A stretch of DNA of 64,000 nt from GCA-002733465 sp965230525 (lineage in GTDB: Bacteria; Pseudomonadota; Gammaproteobacteria; Enterobacterales; Kangiellaceae), in assembly GCA_965230525.1 (NCBI GenBank), contig OZ246008.1, positions 3,844,001 to 3,908,000 on the forward strand. The letters run 5' to 3'. Shown one piece after another: positions 26,651 through 35,186 of this stretch (the first letter of the stretch is position 1; the number at the start of each line of letters is the position of its first letter). The position numbers and the translations under genes were made by a program. The notes beneath the pieces were generated by a model that saw nothing but the letters and a program-made list of their open reading frames with translations, did not search any database and was not told where the DNA came from.

Positions 26651-27958
26651 TTACCATTTCTTTAACTTATGTCCCTTCACCGCGTAAAACAAAATGAAAA
26701 GGTAGCATGGCAACATCACCCAATAGCCTGCTTGCTCACCTGACTCTGAGAAAGAGCTTGCGACACTCCATGCGACCGGACCGACCGCGCCACCAGCAAT
26801 CCCCATAATGAGTAACGCTGAGCCGATACTGGTTAACGTTCCTAAGCCCGATAATGCCAATGGAAACACTGCCGGCCAGACGATAGCGTTGGCAAACCCC
26901 AACAAGGCGATCAGCATCAAACTGTCAGGAAGTTTCGCTCCTCCGAAAGGCACTAAAGCGAGCTCTGACAAAAAGTAAGTCTCATTACTGATGCTCACGA
27001 TTGCCAAGGTTAAGATAACCCCCAGTAAGGCAGACACCATAAGTGCACTCTGCTGGGAAATTAATCGCGGTATTAAAACTATTCCCAAAATGTAACCAAC
27101 GACCATGCAAACCATGGTGTAAGAAGTCATCACGGCATAGTTTTTCACCCCTAATGAAAGCGCAAATGATCCGATGGTATCACCGGCAATCACTTCGACA
27201 GCGACATAAAAAAAGATCGCAAATACCCCCAGAACCAAATGAGGATGGGATAACACTTGGCTAAGTTGAGATTTATTGGGATCAACTTCTGTTTGTTGTT
27301 GTTTTTCTTCCTCAAGTTCTGGTAACGGCGATAGCTTAACCGCGAGCGCCAAAATACCGATAAAAGCTGCCATTCCCAAGTAGGGTAAAATTAACCCGTT
27401 AGCCATTTCATCCATTTGCGATTGACTAAGCTCTGGCCCAACATTTTGAAAACCACTTGTAATTAGCGTCGCAAATACAATCGGCGCGACCACTCCCGCA
27501 CTTTTATTTAAAATCCCCATCACGCTAATACGTGCTGCTGCCGACTCTTCAGGGCCGATCCTAACAACGTAAGGATTGACCGCAGTCTGCAACAGGGTGA
27601 TCCCAGAGCCCATCACCAGTTGAGCAAAAAGAAATAGCGCAAACTGCTGAGTCTTGGCCGCTGGAATAAACATCAACCCAGCAACCATCATGGTTAACAT
27701 TCCAACAGCCATACCATTTTTGTAGCCGATACGCCGAATTAGCATTGATGATGGTATGGCCGCAAAGGTGACTGCGATATAAAAATGAAACAAAATGAGC
27801 GACGCTTGAAAAGGCGTTAACTGCAGTATTTGTTTAAGGTAAGGCATTAACGCACCGTTAATCCAAGTGGCAAATCCCAAAATAAAAAACAATACAGCGA
27901 CAACAGCCATTGGGAGCAATGATTGCTTAGTTTGAAAATTATTACTTTGATTTACCAT
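26651..27958 (-). CDS. nagP: N-acetylglucosamine MFS permease NagP
   Basis: This is a major-facilitator sugar transporter of the FucP/glucose-galactose (FHS) type with about 12 membrane segments. NagP-type proteins take up GlcNAc in Shewanella and Xanthomonas, where no PTS is used. The N-terminus reads FFILGFATWINGALMPYLKQ, with the FHS-like GFATWxNG..PYLK signature. LIRRIGYKNGM lies in loop 2-3. The ATG at 27958 follows AGGAAAGAAT; the extra upstream codons lack one. It ends the hexosaminidase-nagK-nagB-nagA-nagP series, so uptake is co-regulated with catabolism. Confidence 0.88.
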   Translation of the reverse strand: MVNQSNNFQTKQSLLPMAVVAVLFFILGFATWINGALMPYLKQILQLTPFQASLILFHFYIAVTFAAIPSSMLIRRIGYKNGMAVGMLTMMVAGLMFIPAAKTQQFALFLFAQLVMGSGITLLQTAVNPYVVRIGPEESAAARISVMGILNKSAGVVAPIVFATLITSGFQNVGPELSQSQMDEMANGLILPYLGMAAFIGILALAVKLSPLPELEEEKQQQTEVDPNKSQLSQVLSHPHLVLGVFAIFFYVAVEVIAGDTIGSFALSLGVKNYAVMTSYTMVCMVVGYILGIVLIPRLISQQSALMVSALLGVILTLAIVSISNETYFLSELALVPFGGAKLPDSLMLIALLGFANAIVWPAVFPLALSGLGTLTSIGSALLIMGIAGGAVGPVAWSVASSFSESGEQAGYWVMLPCYLFILFYAVKGHKLKKW

Positions 27959-28045
27959 ATTCTTTCCTCTCCCTTTGCAGGGTATTGGCTTGATGCCATT
28001 AATTCTTATAAGTGATTGCCGTTTCGCTAGCCTCAATCGGCTAGA

Positions 28046-29161
28046 CTAAAATTGTTGGTATCCTTTAATCCAGCTCGCCGAGATATCATGCGTTTCAGAT
28101 ATAAGCAACATGTTCGCAGCAAATCCCGGTTGCAGTTTAGCTAGCTTTTTCTCTAATCCAAGAAAATTTGCCGGATTCAATGTGGCCAAATCAACGGCTT
28201 TCAAAAAATCAATAGACAACATTTGCTCGGCGTTTTTAACTGCGCTCATCATATCAAGCGTTGACCCCGCGAGCCGCCCTTCAGAGTCTTTGAGTTGATG
28301 ACCTTGGCGAGTAATTTGTTGTCCAAAAAACTCAAAATGTTGTTGCTCAGAACCAACCGGCGGCATTGCGTCAGTGACCAACATCAGCTCCGTTTGAGAG
28401 TGATAAGCAATGGCTGCGGCTGCGGGGTGCAAATGTAGACCGTCAAGAATTATTCCGGAAAACGTATTAGGGGAAGTAAGCGCAGCGCCCACGACACCCG
28501 GTTCTCGAGAATTTAAAGGCGACATAGCATTATATAAATGGGTAAAGCCTGAAGCCCCCGCTTCCAATGCGACCTTGGCCTGTTCATAACTTGCAGCGCT
28601 GTGGCCAATCGAAACGATGATGCCTTCACTAACCAACTCTTTAATTTGTTCAGGGGACACATTTTCTGGGGCTACAGTAACTAACACTTTTCCTAGATCG
28701 GCGCGCGTTAATAATTGCATATCAGCATCATTAATTTGCCGAATAAATTCTTTCGCGTGGACTCCTTTTTTATTTTCGGACAAAAATGGTCCTTCAAAAT
28801 GTACCCCTAAAATGCCAAGATTATCGGTAATCGATTCCGCAATACTGTCGGCTGCTGCGGACATTTTTTCAAATGAATCAGTGACCAATGTTGGCAACCA
28901 ACCAGTGGTACCAAATTTTTGGTGTGCCTTACCAATTTTTTTGAGACTAGCAAGAGTTGGCTCATGATTAAACAAGCAGCCTCCCCCACCATTAACCTGA
29001 ACATCAATAAACCCTGGAATTAACAATCCTTGTTTAACTGACTTGGCATTAACAGCTGGTTCAATTGAAATAATGACACCTTTATCTACGGCGACAGTTT
29101 GATTAGTTTTTATGTTTTCACCATCATATAGGTGACTTACTGTTAGCTTAAATGAATTCAT
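28046..29161 (-). CDS. nagA: N-acetylglucosamine-6-phosphate deacetylase
   Basis: NagA hydrolyses GlcNAc-6-phosphate to glucosamine-6-phosphate and acetate in the cytoplasm. The 371-residue amidohydrolase shows IPGFIDVQVNGGGG (about 49-62), the metal ligand Glu in HFEGPFLSENKKGVH (about 127-141), and the His in SIGHSAASY. It also has FTHLYNAMSPLNSREPG and the catalytic Asp in LVTDAMPPVG (about 265). All expected residues are present. It sits between the SIS deaminase and NagP genes, as in other GlcNAc operons. Confidence 0.95.
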   Translation of the reverse strand: MNSFKLTVSHLYDGENIKTNQTVAVDKGVIISIEPAVNAKSVKQGLLIPGFIDVQVNGGGGCLFNHEPTLASLKKIGKAHQKFGTTGWLPTLVTDSFEKMSAAADSIAESITDNLGILGVHFEGPFLSENKKGVHAKEFIRQINDADMQLLTRADLGKVLVTVAPENVSPEQIKELVSEGIIVSIGHSAASYEQAKVALEAGASGFTHLYNAMSPLNSREPGVVGAALTSPNTFSGIILDGLHLHPAAAAIAYHSQTELMLVTDAMPPVGSEQQHFEFFGQQITRQGHQLKDSEGRLAGSTLDMMSAVKNAEQMLSIDFLKAVDLATLNPANFLGLEKKLAKLQPGFAANMLLISETHDISASWIKGYQQF

Positions 29162-29200
29162 GCTTCACTCGATTTTGACTATGAAGGTTTATCATAACAA

Positions 29201-30229
29201 TTAAATTGTCTCTGTGACCTTTTTTAATCCCTTTGGAGAATCCGGATTCAACCCACGCTCAACGGCGATCCGTTCGATATCAAGGTAGAAGCGCTGCAAT
29301 ATTGTGAGTGGTCCTATCCTTGGGTGTAACTCAATTTGCGACTGTGACAAGTCGACGATATTTGCGCCTCGCTGTTGAATATCTTCAATTTGCAATTGAT
29401 GACTCGATAACGATTCATCGCATGCCAATACATTAAGGATCATAAACTGATTAGTCACCAGCGCAACCGGCCCATGCAAAAACTCAGCACTACTAAAACA
29501 TTCTGCATGTATGCTGCACACTTCCTTAAGCTTTAATGCGATTTCGTTAGCCAAGGCATAACCAAAACCTCGACCGAGTACGACTAAGTTCTTCACTTTA
29601 TCTAAGTCACCTATGAGTAATTGAGGCTTTTCGTCGATGGCATTTTGTAGCGCAGTTGGAAGATCATTAATGGCATTTATTAAACCCGTATCTTGCTTCC
29701 AATGGGCCACTAAATGCAACAGCGCCGATAAAGCGGCGAGATAACTTTTGGTTGCAGCGACAGACTTTTCTTCGCCAACACCGAGAGGAATTACAAAGTC
29801 TACCACTTCGGCAAGCGGCGATTGTTGGTCATTGACCAGCGCAATACAGAGCGCACCCGAATTTCGCGCTTGCTTTGCTTGAGAAATAATATCGGGACTT
29901 CGTCCTGATTGAGAAATAATCAGCACTAAGGTTTTAGATAAATTAACGGGCCTGTTATAAATAGTAGCCACGGATGGAGCTGCGGCAAACGTTGAAATTC
30001 CTAATTCGACTTCAATTAAGTACTTGGCAAAAGTGCCAGCGTGATCGGACGAGCCTCTCCCTACAAACATAACCGAATAGGGATCAAACACCCTAATTTT
30101 TTCGGCTACCTGCAACATTAGCTCAGTATTTTTTGCAATTTGTTGCGCAATTTTCTGCGGCGCTTCCGTCGCTTCTTTTTGCATCCAGCTACTGCTCAAC
30201 TGATTTTCGCTTTTTTTAGACATAGACAT
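29201..30229 (-). CDS. nagB2: SIS-domain glucosamine-6-phosphate deaminase (NagB-II type)
   Basis: The 342-residue tandem SIS-domain protein resembles the isomerase half of GlmS. In GlcNAc loci without classical NagB it supplies glucosamine-6-phosphate deaminase activity, producing fructose-6-phosphate and ammonia. Motifs are FVGRGSSDHAGTFAKYLIE (about 50-68), IISQSGRSPD (about 97) and the C-terminal SSAEFLHGPVALV. The ATG at 30229 follows TTGGAAG; the TTG at 30241 is not needed. The gene is between nagK and nagA. Specificity is inferred from context. Confidence 0.88.
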   Translation of the reverse strand: MSMSKKSENQLSSSWMQKEATEAPQKIAQQIAKNTELMLQVAEKIRVFDPYSVMFVGRGSSDHAGTFAKYLIEVELGISTFAAAPSVATIYNRPVNLSKTLVLIISQSGRSPDIISQAKQARNSGALCIALVNDQQSPLAEVVDFVIPLGVGEEKSVAATKSYLAALSALLHLVAHWKQDTGLINAINDLPTALQNAIDEKPQLLIGDLDKVKNLVVLGRGFGYALANEIALKLKEVCSIHAECFSSAEFLHGPVALVTNQFMILNVLACDESLSSHQLQIEDIQQRGANIVDLSQSQIELHPRIGPLTILQRFYLDIERIAVERGLNPDSPKGLKKVTETI

Positions 30230-30248
30230 AAAATCTTCCAATTACAAA

Positions 30249-31196
30249 TTAAGGCTTGCTAGCCGCAACCTTTTCGACCGGCGTTACTACCGAACTCACG
30301 TTTGAGCGTTCCAACTGTTCAAGCGCAAAGTGATAACCGCCGAGCTCTGGCGGCTGCTTAGCCGCATCAAAATGTGCTCTAATATCTTGCTCAAGTTGCG
30401 GCAGCATTAAATGAGCTAACCCACCTATCATCGATAAACGGGCTGGTTCATTTGCCAATAGCCGCTTCGCGAGTTGACTAATATAACGCGCGCCTTCTTG
30501 GACAATTTGAATAGCCCGTTGATCCCCTTGTTCGGCACATTCAAAAACGAGCGAAGCAACTTTAGCGTAATGTTGAGAAGCCTTACCAATTAATTTTTCG
30601 GATAATGAAATACCATTATCGACTTCAAAATACTGACTGATTTTTTCGGTTAGAATTCCTTTCTGTTCAAATTGGTCCATGGCTAATAGCGTATGCTCTA
30701 TTGCTTTTAGTCCAAGCCAAGCACCACTGCCCTTGTCGCCAATCGGGAAACCATGCCCTCCAAGCATTCGCTTAGTGCCATTTTGGCTTATAAAACCACA
30801 CGAGCCAGTTCCCACAATAATGACCGCACCATCTTTTCCGGCGTGCGCTCCGATGTTTGCAATATCCATATCAGTGGTCAGGTACATTTGGGCAAAGGGA
30901 TGCTCCCAGGCGGTTATTTTATCTCGCAACGCAGGCAAATTAACCCCTGCTAACCCCACTCCAGCAACAATTGAATTTATACTGGCGCGAGTCAGTTGTG
31001 CATCGTCGATGGCGTGTTCCGAAGCAGACACAATTGAATTAAGTGTTTTTTCAATACCGTAAAATGGATTAGCAGGCCCGCCTACACCACGACCGAGTAT
31101 TTCGCCGTCTCGATTAACAATAACCGCCTTACACTTGCTGCCGCCGCCATCGATACCTATAAACAACCCTTTATTCAAATGTTTTTGTAAGCTCAC
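30249..31196 (-). CDS. nagK: N-acetylglucosamine kinase (BadF/BadG ATPase fold)
   Basis: This is an ASKHA-fold kinase that would phosphorylate cytoplasmic GlcNAc to GlcNAc-6-phosphate, as required when uptake is through NagP rather than a PTS. The phosphate-1 loop is IGIDGGGSKCKAVI (about 13-26); GTGSCGFI and GDKGSGAWLGLKAIEHTLLAMD (split about 130-175) form later ATP-site elements. The 315-residue length fits the family. Translation starts at a GTG preceded by AAAGGAGT with ideal spacing. It lies 27 bp after the hexosaminidase gene. Confidence 0.9.
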   Translation of the reverse strand: MSLQKHLNKGLFIGIDGGGSKCKAVIVNRDGEILGRGVGGPANPFYGIEKTLNSIVSASEHAIDDAQLTRASINSIVAGVGLAGVNLPALRDKITAWEHPFAQMYLTTDMDIANIGAHAGKDGAVIIVGTGSCGFISQNGTKRMLGGHGFPIGDKGSGAWLGLKAIEHTLLAMDQFEQKGILTEKISQYFEVDNGISLSEKLIGKASQHYAKVASLVFECAEQGDQRAIQIVQEGARYISQLAKRLLANEPARLSMIGGLAHLMLPQLEQDIRAHFDAAKQPPELGGYHFALEQLERSNVSSVVTPVEKVAASKP

Positions 31197-31223
31197 GAAT
31201 ACTCCTTTCTAATTCTCGTTATT

Positions 31224-34034
31224 TTATTGCTGTGTGCTTAGAGTTAAAGTTTGATTTAACCTGAGAGAACGACTAAAACGATTGCCGCTTGGGTTTGTTG
31301 TACGGACCAATATTGGTTGTTGGTGATCCACAATTTCCCCTTCGTCAAACTTTTCAAATGCTTGCCATGGTCCATCGCCTACTTTGAACTGTAATGGTAG
31401 TCCCTGAAAAGTAGAGTTCATATAAAGCTTGTTTCCGACTAGTTTCGCACCGGCCGTAGGCAGTCTATATTTTATCCCCAACCGGTCGAGCTTTATCAAC
31501 TCTTTCTCTGCTAGAACTTGACTAAAAATAGACCAACTATCTGCCATCTTTTTGCGCTGCGCTTGAGTAAAATAATTACTATCTTGAGTAAATAGTTTTC
31601 CTTGATGATCATAGGGAACTGCCCAACCGGGTTTATGCCATGCGCGCTCGGCCAAGGCAATCAATCTGGGAAAGATCATATACTCCGCAATATCATCACT
31701 GCGTACCATTTCGCTCCAAAGTTGAGCTTGGACACCATAATATGATTTGCTTTTCTGTCTAGGCTGATAAGGCTTCTTTTCACCGATTGCATCGCTTGGA
31801 CGATCGTCAGCAGCATAAGGACGATTTAGCCTGTCTTTCCAAAACTCGGCATGAATTGGCAAGTTATCAGGCATCCACTGAAATATTTGCCGCGTATTAG
31901 TATAACGAGCCCCCCAATAATACCCTCTCTCTTTGGGGTCTGCTTGGTAGGGGAAATCGAAGTAGGTCACATCCGGCACAGATAATACAACTTGCCAATC
32001 CTTATTGACCATACTATTGGCGACCTTATGTCCCTCCCAAAAGAGTGGAGTCCAAACATTGACATGCACTTGCTCAGGCATGTTACTCGGCTCAACCGAA
32101 CTTAGGCCGTCGCTCCATCCACCGATTCGGATATTCTTAGCGGCCAAGAAGTTTGCTACCCGCTGAATAAAATAACCGGTAAGTTGATCGAAAGTGAGAT
32201 TGTTTTTCTTGATAAATTCCGCGCACTCAGGTGATTTCTTCCAAGCGCCGGCCGTTTCATCAGCGCCAATATGATAGGTTGTCAAAGGCTGATGGGCCTG
32301 TTGGTGATAACCAATAACCTCAGTTAAAACTTTTTCTACAAATCGATAAGTTGAGTCTTTGCAAACATTGATAGTATTGTCATTATAAAACTGTACCGAG
32401 CGATATTCAGTTTGGTCATTAAGGTCTGTAAGTAAGAACTCTTTTGCCAACTCACTCTCACCTTGTTTCATATAGTTTTGATAGCGTAATTGCATTGACT
32501 TTACCGCGGCTCGTGAATGCCCAGGCATATCAAATGATGGAATAATCTCGATATGGCGAGCAGCGGCTTCAGATATAATTTGTTGATAATCCTGCGCTGT
32601 GTAGTAGCCATCATTTTGGCCGTTTGCAAATGGTCCACTACCGAGTTGAGGGCTTAAGCATTTTTGCTCTTTTGGGTCATGGCATCGGTTGGCACCAAGT
32701 TGAGTCAGTTCGGGCAGTCCTTGGATTTGTAAACGCCAACCTTCATCATCACCTAAATGAAAGTGAAATTTATTGAGTTTATACGCTGCCATTTGATCGA
32801 GTAACTTGATTACAAAATCTTTGTCACGAAAATTTCTTGCGACATCTAAAAAGAAACCACGATAGGCGTATCTAGGCCGATCGAGCACTTGAATTAGAGG
32901 AAACTTTTGTAATTTTGGCTGGTAAAGACTTGCAATGGATTGCAACCCGTAAAACGCTCCCACCGGAGTAAACGCTTTTAAAACTATTTGATGCTCAGAA
33001 ACCGTTAGTAAATATCCACTCTCCAATAACTCCCTTTCTGTTTGCGACATTTTCACTAACTCTGTTTGCTTGGGTAAGTCGAACAGTTGTCTTTGTTGCT
33101 CGGTCAATTGCTCAATCGCGAGTGACTCAATAATGAGAGGAATTCCTTGTTGATCATCAAACGTAATCCCTAAGTCAATAAGCCTCTGAATTGCGGGGTT
33201 CTTTGAGTCAAATTTAAACTGCCTAGCAACTAACTTAAATCCCTTTTCAATGGCTAAATAGTCCTCAAAGTTATCTCTGATCAATTGCAACGGAGTGGGT
33301 ATGATGTGGTGTTCAATATTCACATCCGATCGTATTTGTGCAATATTATCTTCAAATAGCACTTCTGCAGTCGCCCACTTTGAAAGGTCTTCTTTGCCTC
33401 GTTTAAATTGAGCAACAGGGTCAACAATGGGTGTCATATGTGGAATGAATTCTAGGCCAGTATCGGGGTCAATTTTTGCCCGAGTCGATTGAATCACTTG
33501 AGGGGGTTGACCATCTACAAATAGATAAAAATTAGGTGGAGAATCAAATTCCGAAATGTGCCAAAACTCGGCTTTAAGATTAATATCGTAGGCTTTATTT
33601 TTCTGCCATCCAGTAAACTTTGTAGTTGGTGAAATATAATGCTGATCGCCATTAACATGAGTGATATCAAATAACTCGCTATTCTCTTGTATGATTGGCG
33701 ACATGTGAGAAAAATATATTCTCCAATTTTCCAGCCCAATAGGCTCATCAATTTGCAGTTTAATTTTTGCCTCAAAACACGAGCCACTTTTAACCTTGTT
33801 AGCACATTCCTTTGCACTCACGTTATTAATGATTTCATAATTGACTTTAAGTTTTGCAGCGAGCCTTTGCATCTGAGCGTGATCGCCTTGGGTGCTCGCG
33901 AGTTCGATTGCTGGCAAATTATTTGCTGGAATGGGGTTGGCTTCAGCGTCTTGCGTTTTATAAGTGTCGACATCACAACTTGCTATGCAAACAACAAGTA
34001 TGAGTAGAACGAGCGCTAGAAGGATTTTTTTCAT
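31224..34034 (-). CDS. GH20 beta-N-acetylhexosaminidase lipoprotein
   Basis: The 936-residue enzyme removes terminal GlcNAc from chitooligosaccharides. A lipoprotein signal ends in the lipobox IASC (Cys about 20), so it should be anchored in the periplasm or outer membrane. Domains in order are a chitobiase/hexosaminidase N-terminal carbohydrate-binding-like domain (about 45-190), a GH20b domain (about 240-380), and the GH20 catalytic barrel. The barrel has FHFHLGDDEGWR and the catalytic Asp-Glu pair in YHIGADETAGAW (about 575-586). A C-terminal Ig-like domain follows. It leads the GlcNAc operon under operator 3. Confidence 0.94.
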   Translation of the reverse strand: MKKILLALVLLILVVCIASCDVDTYKTQDAEANPIPANNLPAIELASTQGDHAQMQRLAAKLKVNYEIINNVSAKECANKVKSGSCFEAKIKLQIDEPIGLENWRIYFSHMSPIIQENSELFDITHVNGDQHYISPTTKFTGWQKNKAYDINLKAEFWHISEFDSPPNFYLFVDGQPPQVIQSTRAKIDPDTGLEFIPHMTPIVDPVAQFKRGKEDLSKWATAEVLFEDNIAQIRSDVNIEHHIIPTPLQLIRDNFEDYLAIEKGFKLVARQFKFDSKNPAIQRLIDLGITFDDQQGIPLIIESLAIEQLTEQQRQLFDLPKQTELVKMSQTERELLESGYLLTVSEHQIVLKAFTPVGAFYGLQSIASLYQPKLQKFPLIQVLDRPRYAYRGFFLDVARNFRDKDFVIKLLDQMAAYKLNKFHFHLGDDEGWRLQIQGLPELTQLGANRCHDPKEQKCLSPQLGSGPFANGQNDGYYTAQDYQQIISEAAARHIEIIPSFDMPGHSRAAVKSMQLRYQNYMKQGESELAKEFLLTDLNDQTEYRSVQFYNDNTINVCKDSTYRFVEKVLTEVIGYHQQAHQPLTTYHIGADETAGAWKKSPECAEFIKKNNLTFDQLTGYFIQRVANFLAAKNIRIGGWSDGLSSVEPSNMPEQVHVNVWTPLFWEGHKVANSMVNKDWQVVLSVPDVTYFDFPYQADPKERGYYWGARYTNTRQIFQWMPDNLPIHAEFWKDRLNRPYAADDRPSDAIGEKKPYQPRQKSKSYYGVQAQLWSEMVRSDDIAEYMIFPRLIALAERAWHKPGWAVPYDHQGKLFTQDSNYFTQAQRKKMADSWSIFSQVLAEKELIKLDRLGIKYRLPTAGAKLVGNKLYMNSTFQGLPLQFKVGDGPWQAFEKFDEGEIVDHQQPILVRTTNPSGNRFSRSLRLNQTLTLSTQQ

Positions 34035-34055
34035 AAATTATCTTTTAGTTGTACT

Positions 34056-34092
34056 TAAAGAAAAAGGAAGGTCACTCATCAGAGAGACCTTC
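34056..34092 (-). terminator. Terminator-like hairpin in the leader of the hexosaminidase operon
   Basis: On the minus strand GAAGGTC, one mismatch, CTC, loop TGAT, GAG and GACCTTC form a 10-bp stem, followed by CTTTTTCTTT. It may simply end the nhaC/hydrolase transcript. However, it lies between operator 3 and the hexosaminidase start codon, so operon transcripts starting near the operator must also cross it. Confidence 0.7.
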
Positions 34093-34151
34093 AATCTAAC
34101 AAACAACGCGCAGAATCAAACAAACTGAGTAATCGGGCAAGACCAACGATT

Positions 34152-34183
34152 TAACAAGTCTAGCTATTAACAAGTCTAGCTAT
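34152..34183. repeat. 16-bp perfect tandem duplication in the hexosaminidase leader
   Basis: TAACAAGTCTAGCTAT occurs twice without a gap, between operator 3 and the terminator-like hairpin. It could be a duplicated protein-binding site or a replication slip. Confidence 0.75.
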
Positions 34184-34218
34184 CTTGCAGGATTAGCTTT
34201 GTGACAACCTCCGCACAA

Positions 34219-34236
34219 AATGACAACGCTGTCATT
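34219..34236. promoter_or_regulatory. NagR-type operator 3
   Basis: AATGACAACGCTGTCATT is identical to operator 2 and lies about 185 bp before the hexosaminidase start. It defines the upstream end of the GlcNAc operon regulatory region. Confidence 0.85.
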
Positions 34237-34300
34237 CATGCTGATAAATTACTTGATTCTGCTAAGGAATGCAAGGGTAATTCACTCGGTTAGAGGTAAT

Positions 34301-35182
34301 TTACTTCGAGAGCCCAACCAATTCGGCCTGAGACTCAGACAAAATGTACCGCCCCTTCTCATTAATCGCCAACTGACCACACGCAGTTTCAGAATCATGA
34401 GTAAAGAACAACCGCCCATTTCTTTTCAGTAGGTCGGATAATAGTTGTTGCTTTTCATCAATTAATTTTTCAGGGAATCGATCGTACCCCATGGTGATCG
34501 GCAAATGTACCCAGGGAACGCCAGGGATCAAGTCAGCACAAAAAACAATCGGTCCATTCGGCATGTCAATCTCTGCCAGCATCATTCCAGGAGTGTGACC
34601 ATCGCTAAAATGAAACCGATAACCATTGCCGAGAACTGGATGGCTTTCACCTTTAACGATAACAAGGTTTTCACGTTGTTGAAGCATATTCATTAATGAG
34701 GGTATAAATGAAGCTCGATCTCTAAAATGAGGATTAAACGAACGCTCCCATGCCGCCTCTCCAACTACAATCGTCGCATTTGGAAATAGCAATTGGCTTT
34801 CTTGCCCTTCTTGATATTGGCTTAACAAGCCGCCAATATGGTCAAAATGGAGATGAGACAGCACTAACACGTCGATATCAGCATCGGTTAATTCGAGCTG
34901 TTTTAGAGAATTAAGTAAAACATGTTCTGACTCGACTACGCCAAAACGATCTTTTAATTTCGGTTCGAAAAACGCCCCGATTCCCACTTCAAACAAAATA
35001 TGGCGAGTGCCACCATCATCGTTTTGTTCTTTAACCAGTAAGCAACGGCAAGCCAAGTCAATCCGATTAAGTTCGTCAACTTTCACCCACTTTTGCCACA
35101 TTGCTTTGGGCGCATTACCAAACATCGCGCCACCGTCTAATTTTTGAGAATTACCCATTAATGAATAAAGCGTTCTTTTCAT
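34301..35182 (-). CDS. Metallo-beta-lactamase-fold hydrolase
   Basis: The 293-residue cytoplasmic hydrolase has the metal-binding motif SHLHFDHIGG (about 107-116), a later His in SDGHTPGMML and an Asp in IVFCADLIPG, all typical of the glyoxalase II/lactonase/quorum-quenching branch. The substrate cannot be told from sequence. I chose the ATG at 35182, 4 bp after the antiporter stop, because AAGG precedes it; the two genes are almost certainly co-transcribed. It is not part of the GlcNAc operon. Confidence 0.87.
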   Translation of the reverse strand: MKRTLYSLMGNSQKLDGGAMFGNAPKAMWQKWVKVDELNRIDLACRCLLVKEQNDDGGTRHILFEVGIGAFFEPKLKDRFGVVESEHVLLNSLKQLELTDADIDVLVLSHLHFDHIGGLLSQYQEGQESQLLFPNATIVVGEAAWERSFNPHFRDRASFIPSLMNMLQQRENLVIVKGESHPVLGNGYRFHFSDGHTPGMMLAEIDMPNGPIVFCADLIPGVPWVHLPITMGYDRFPEKLIDEKQQLLSDLLKRNGRLFFTHDSETACGQLAINEKGRYILSESQAELVGLSK

Positions 35183-35186
35183 AATA

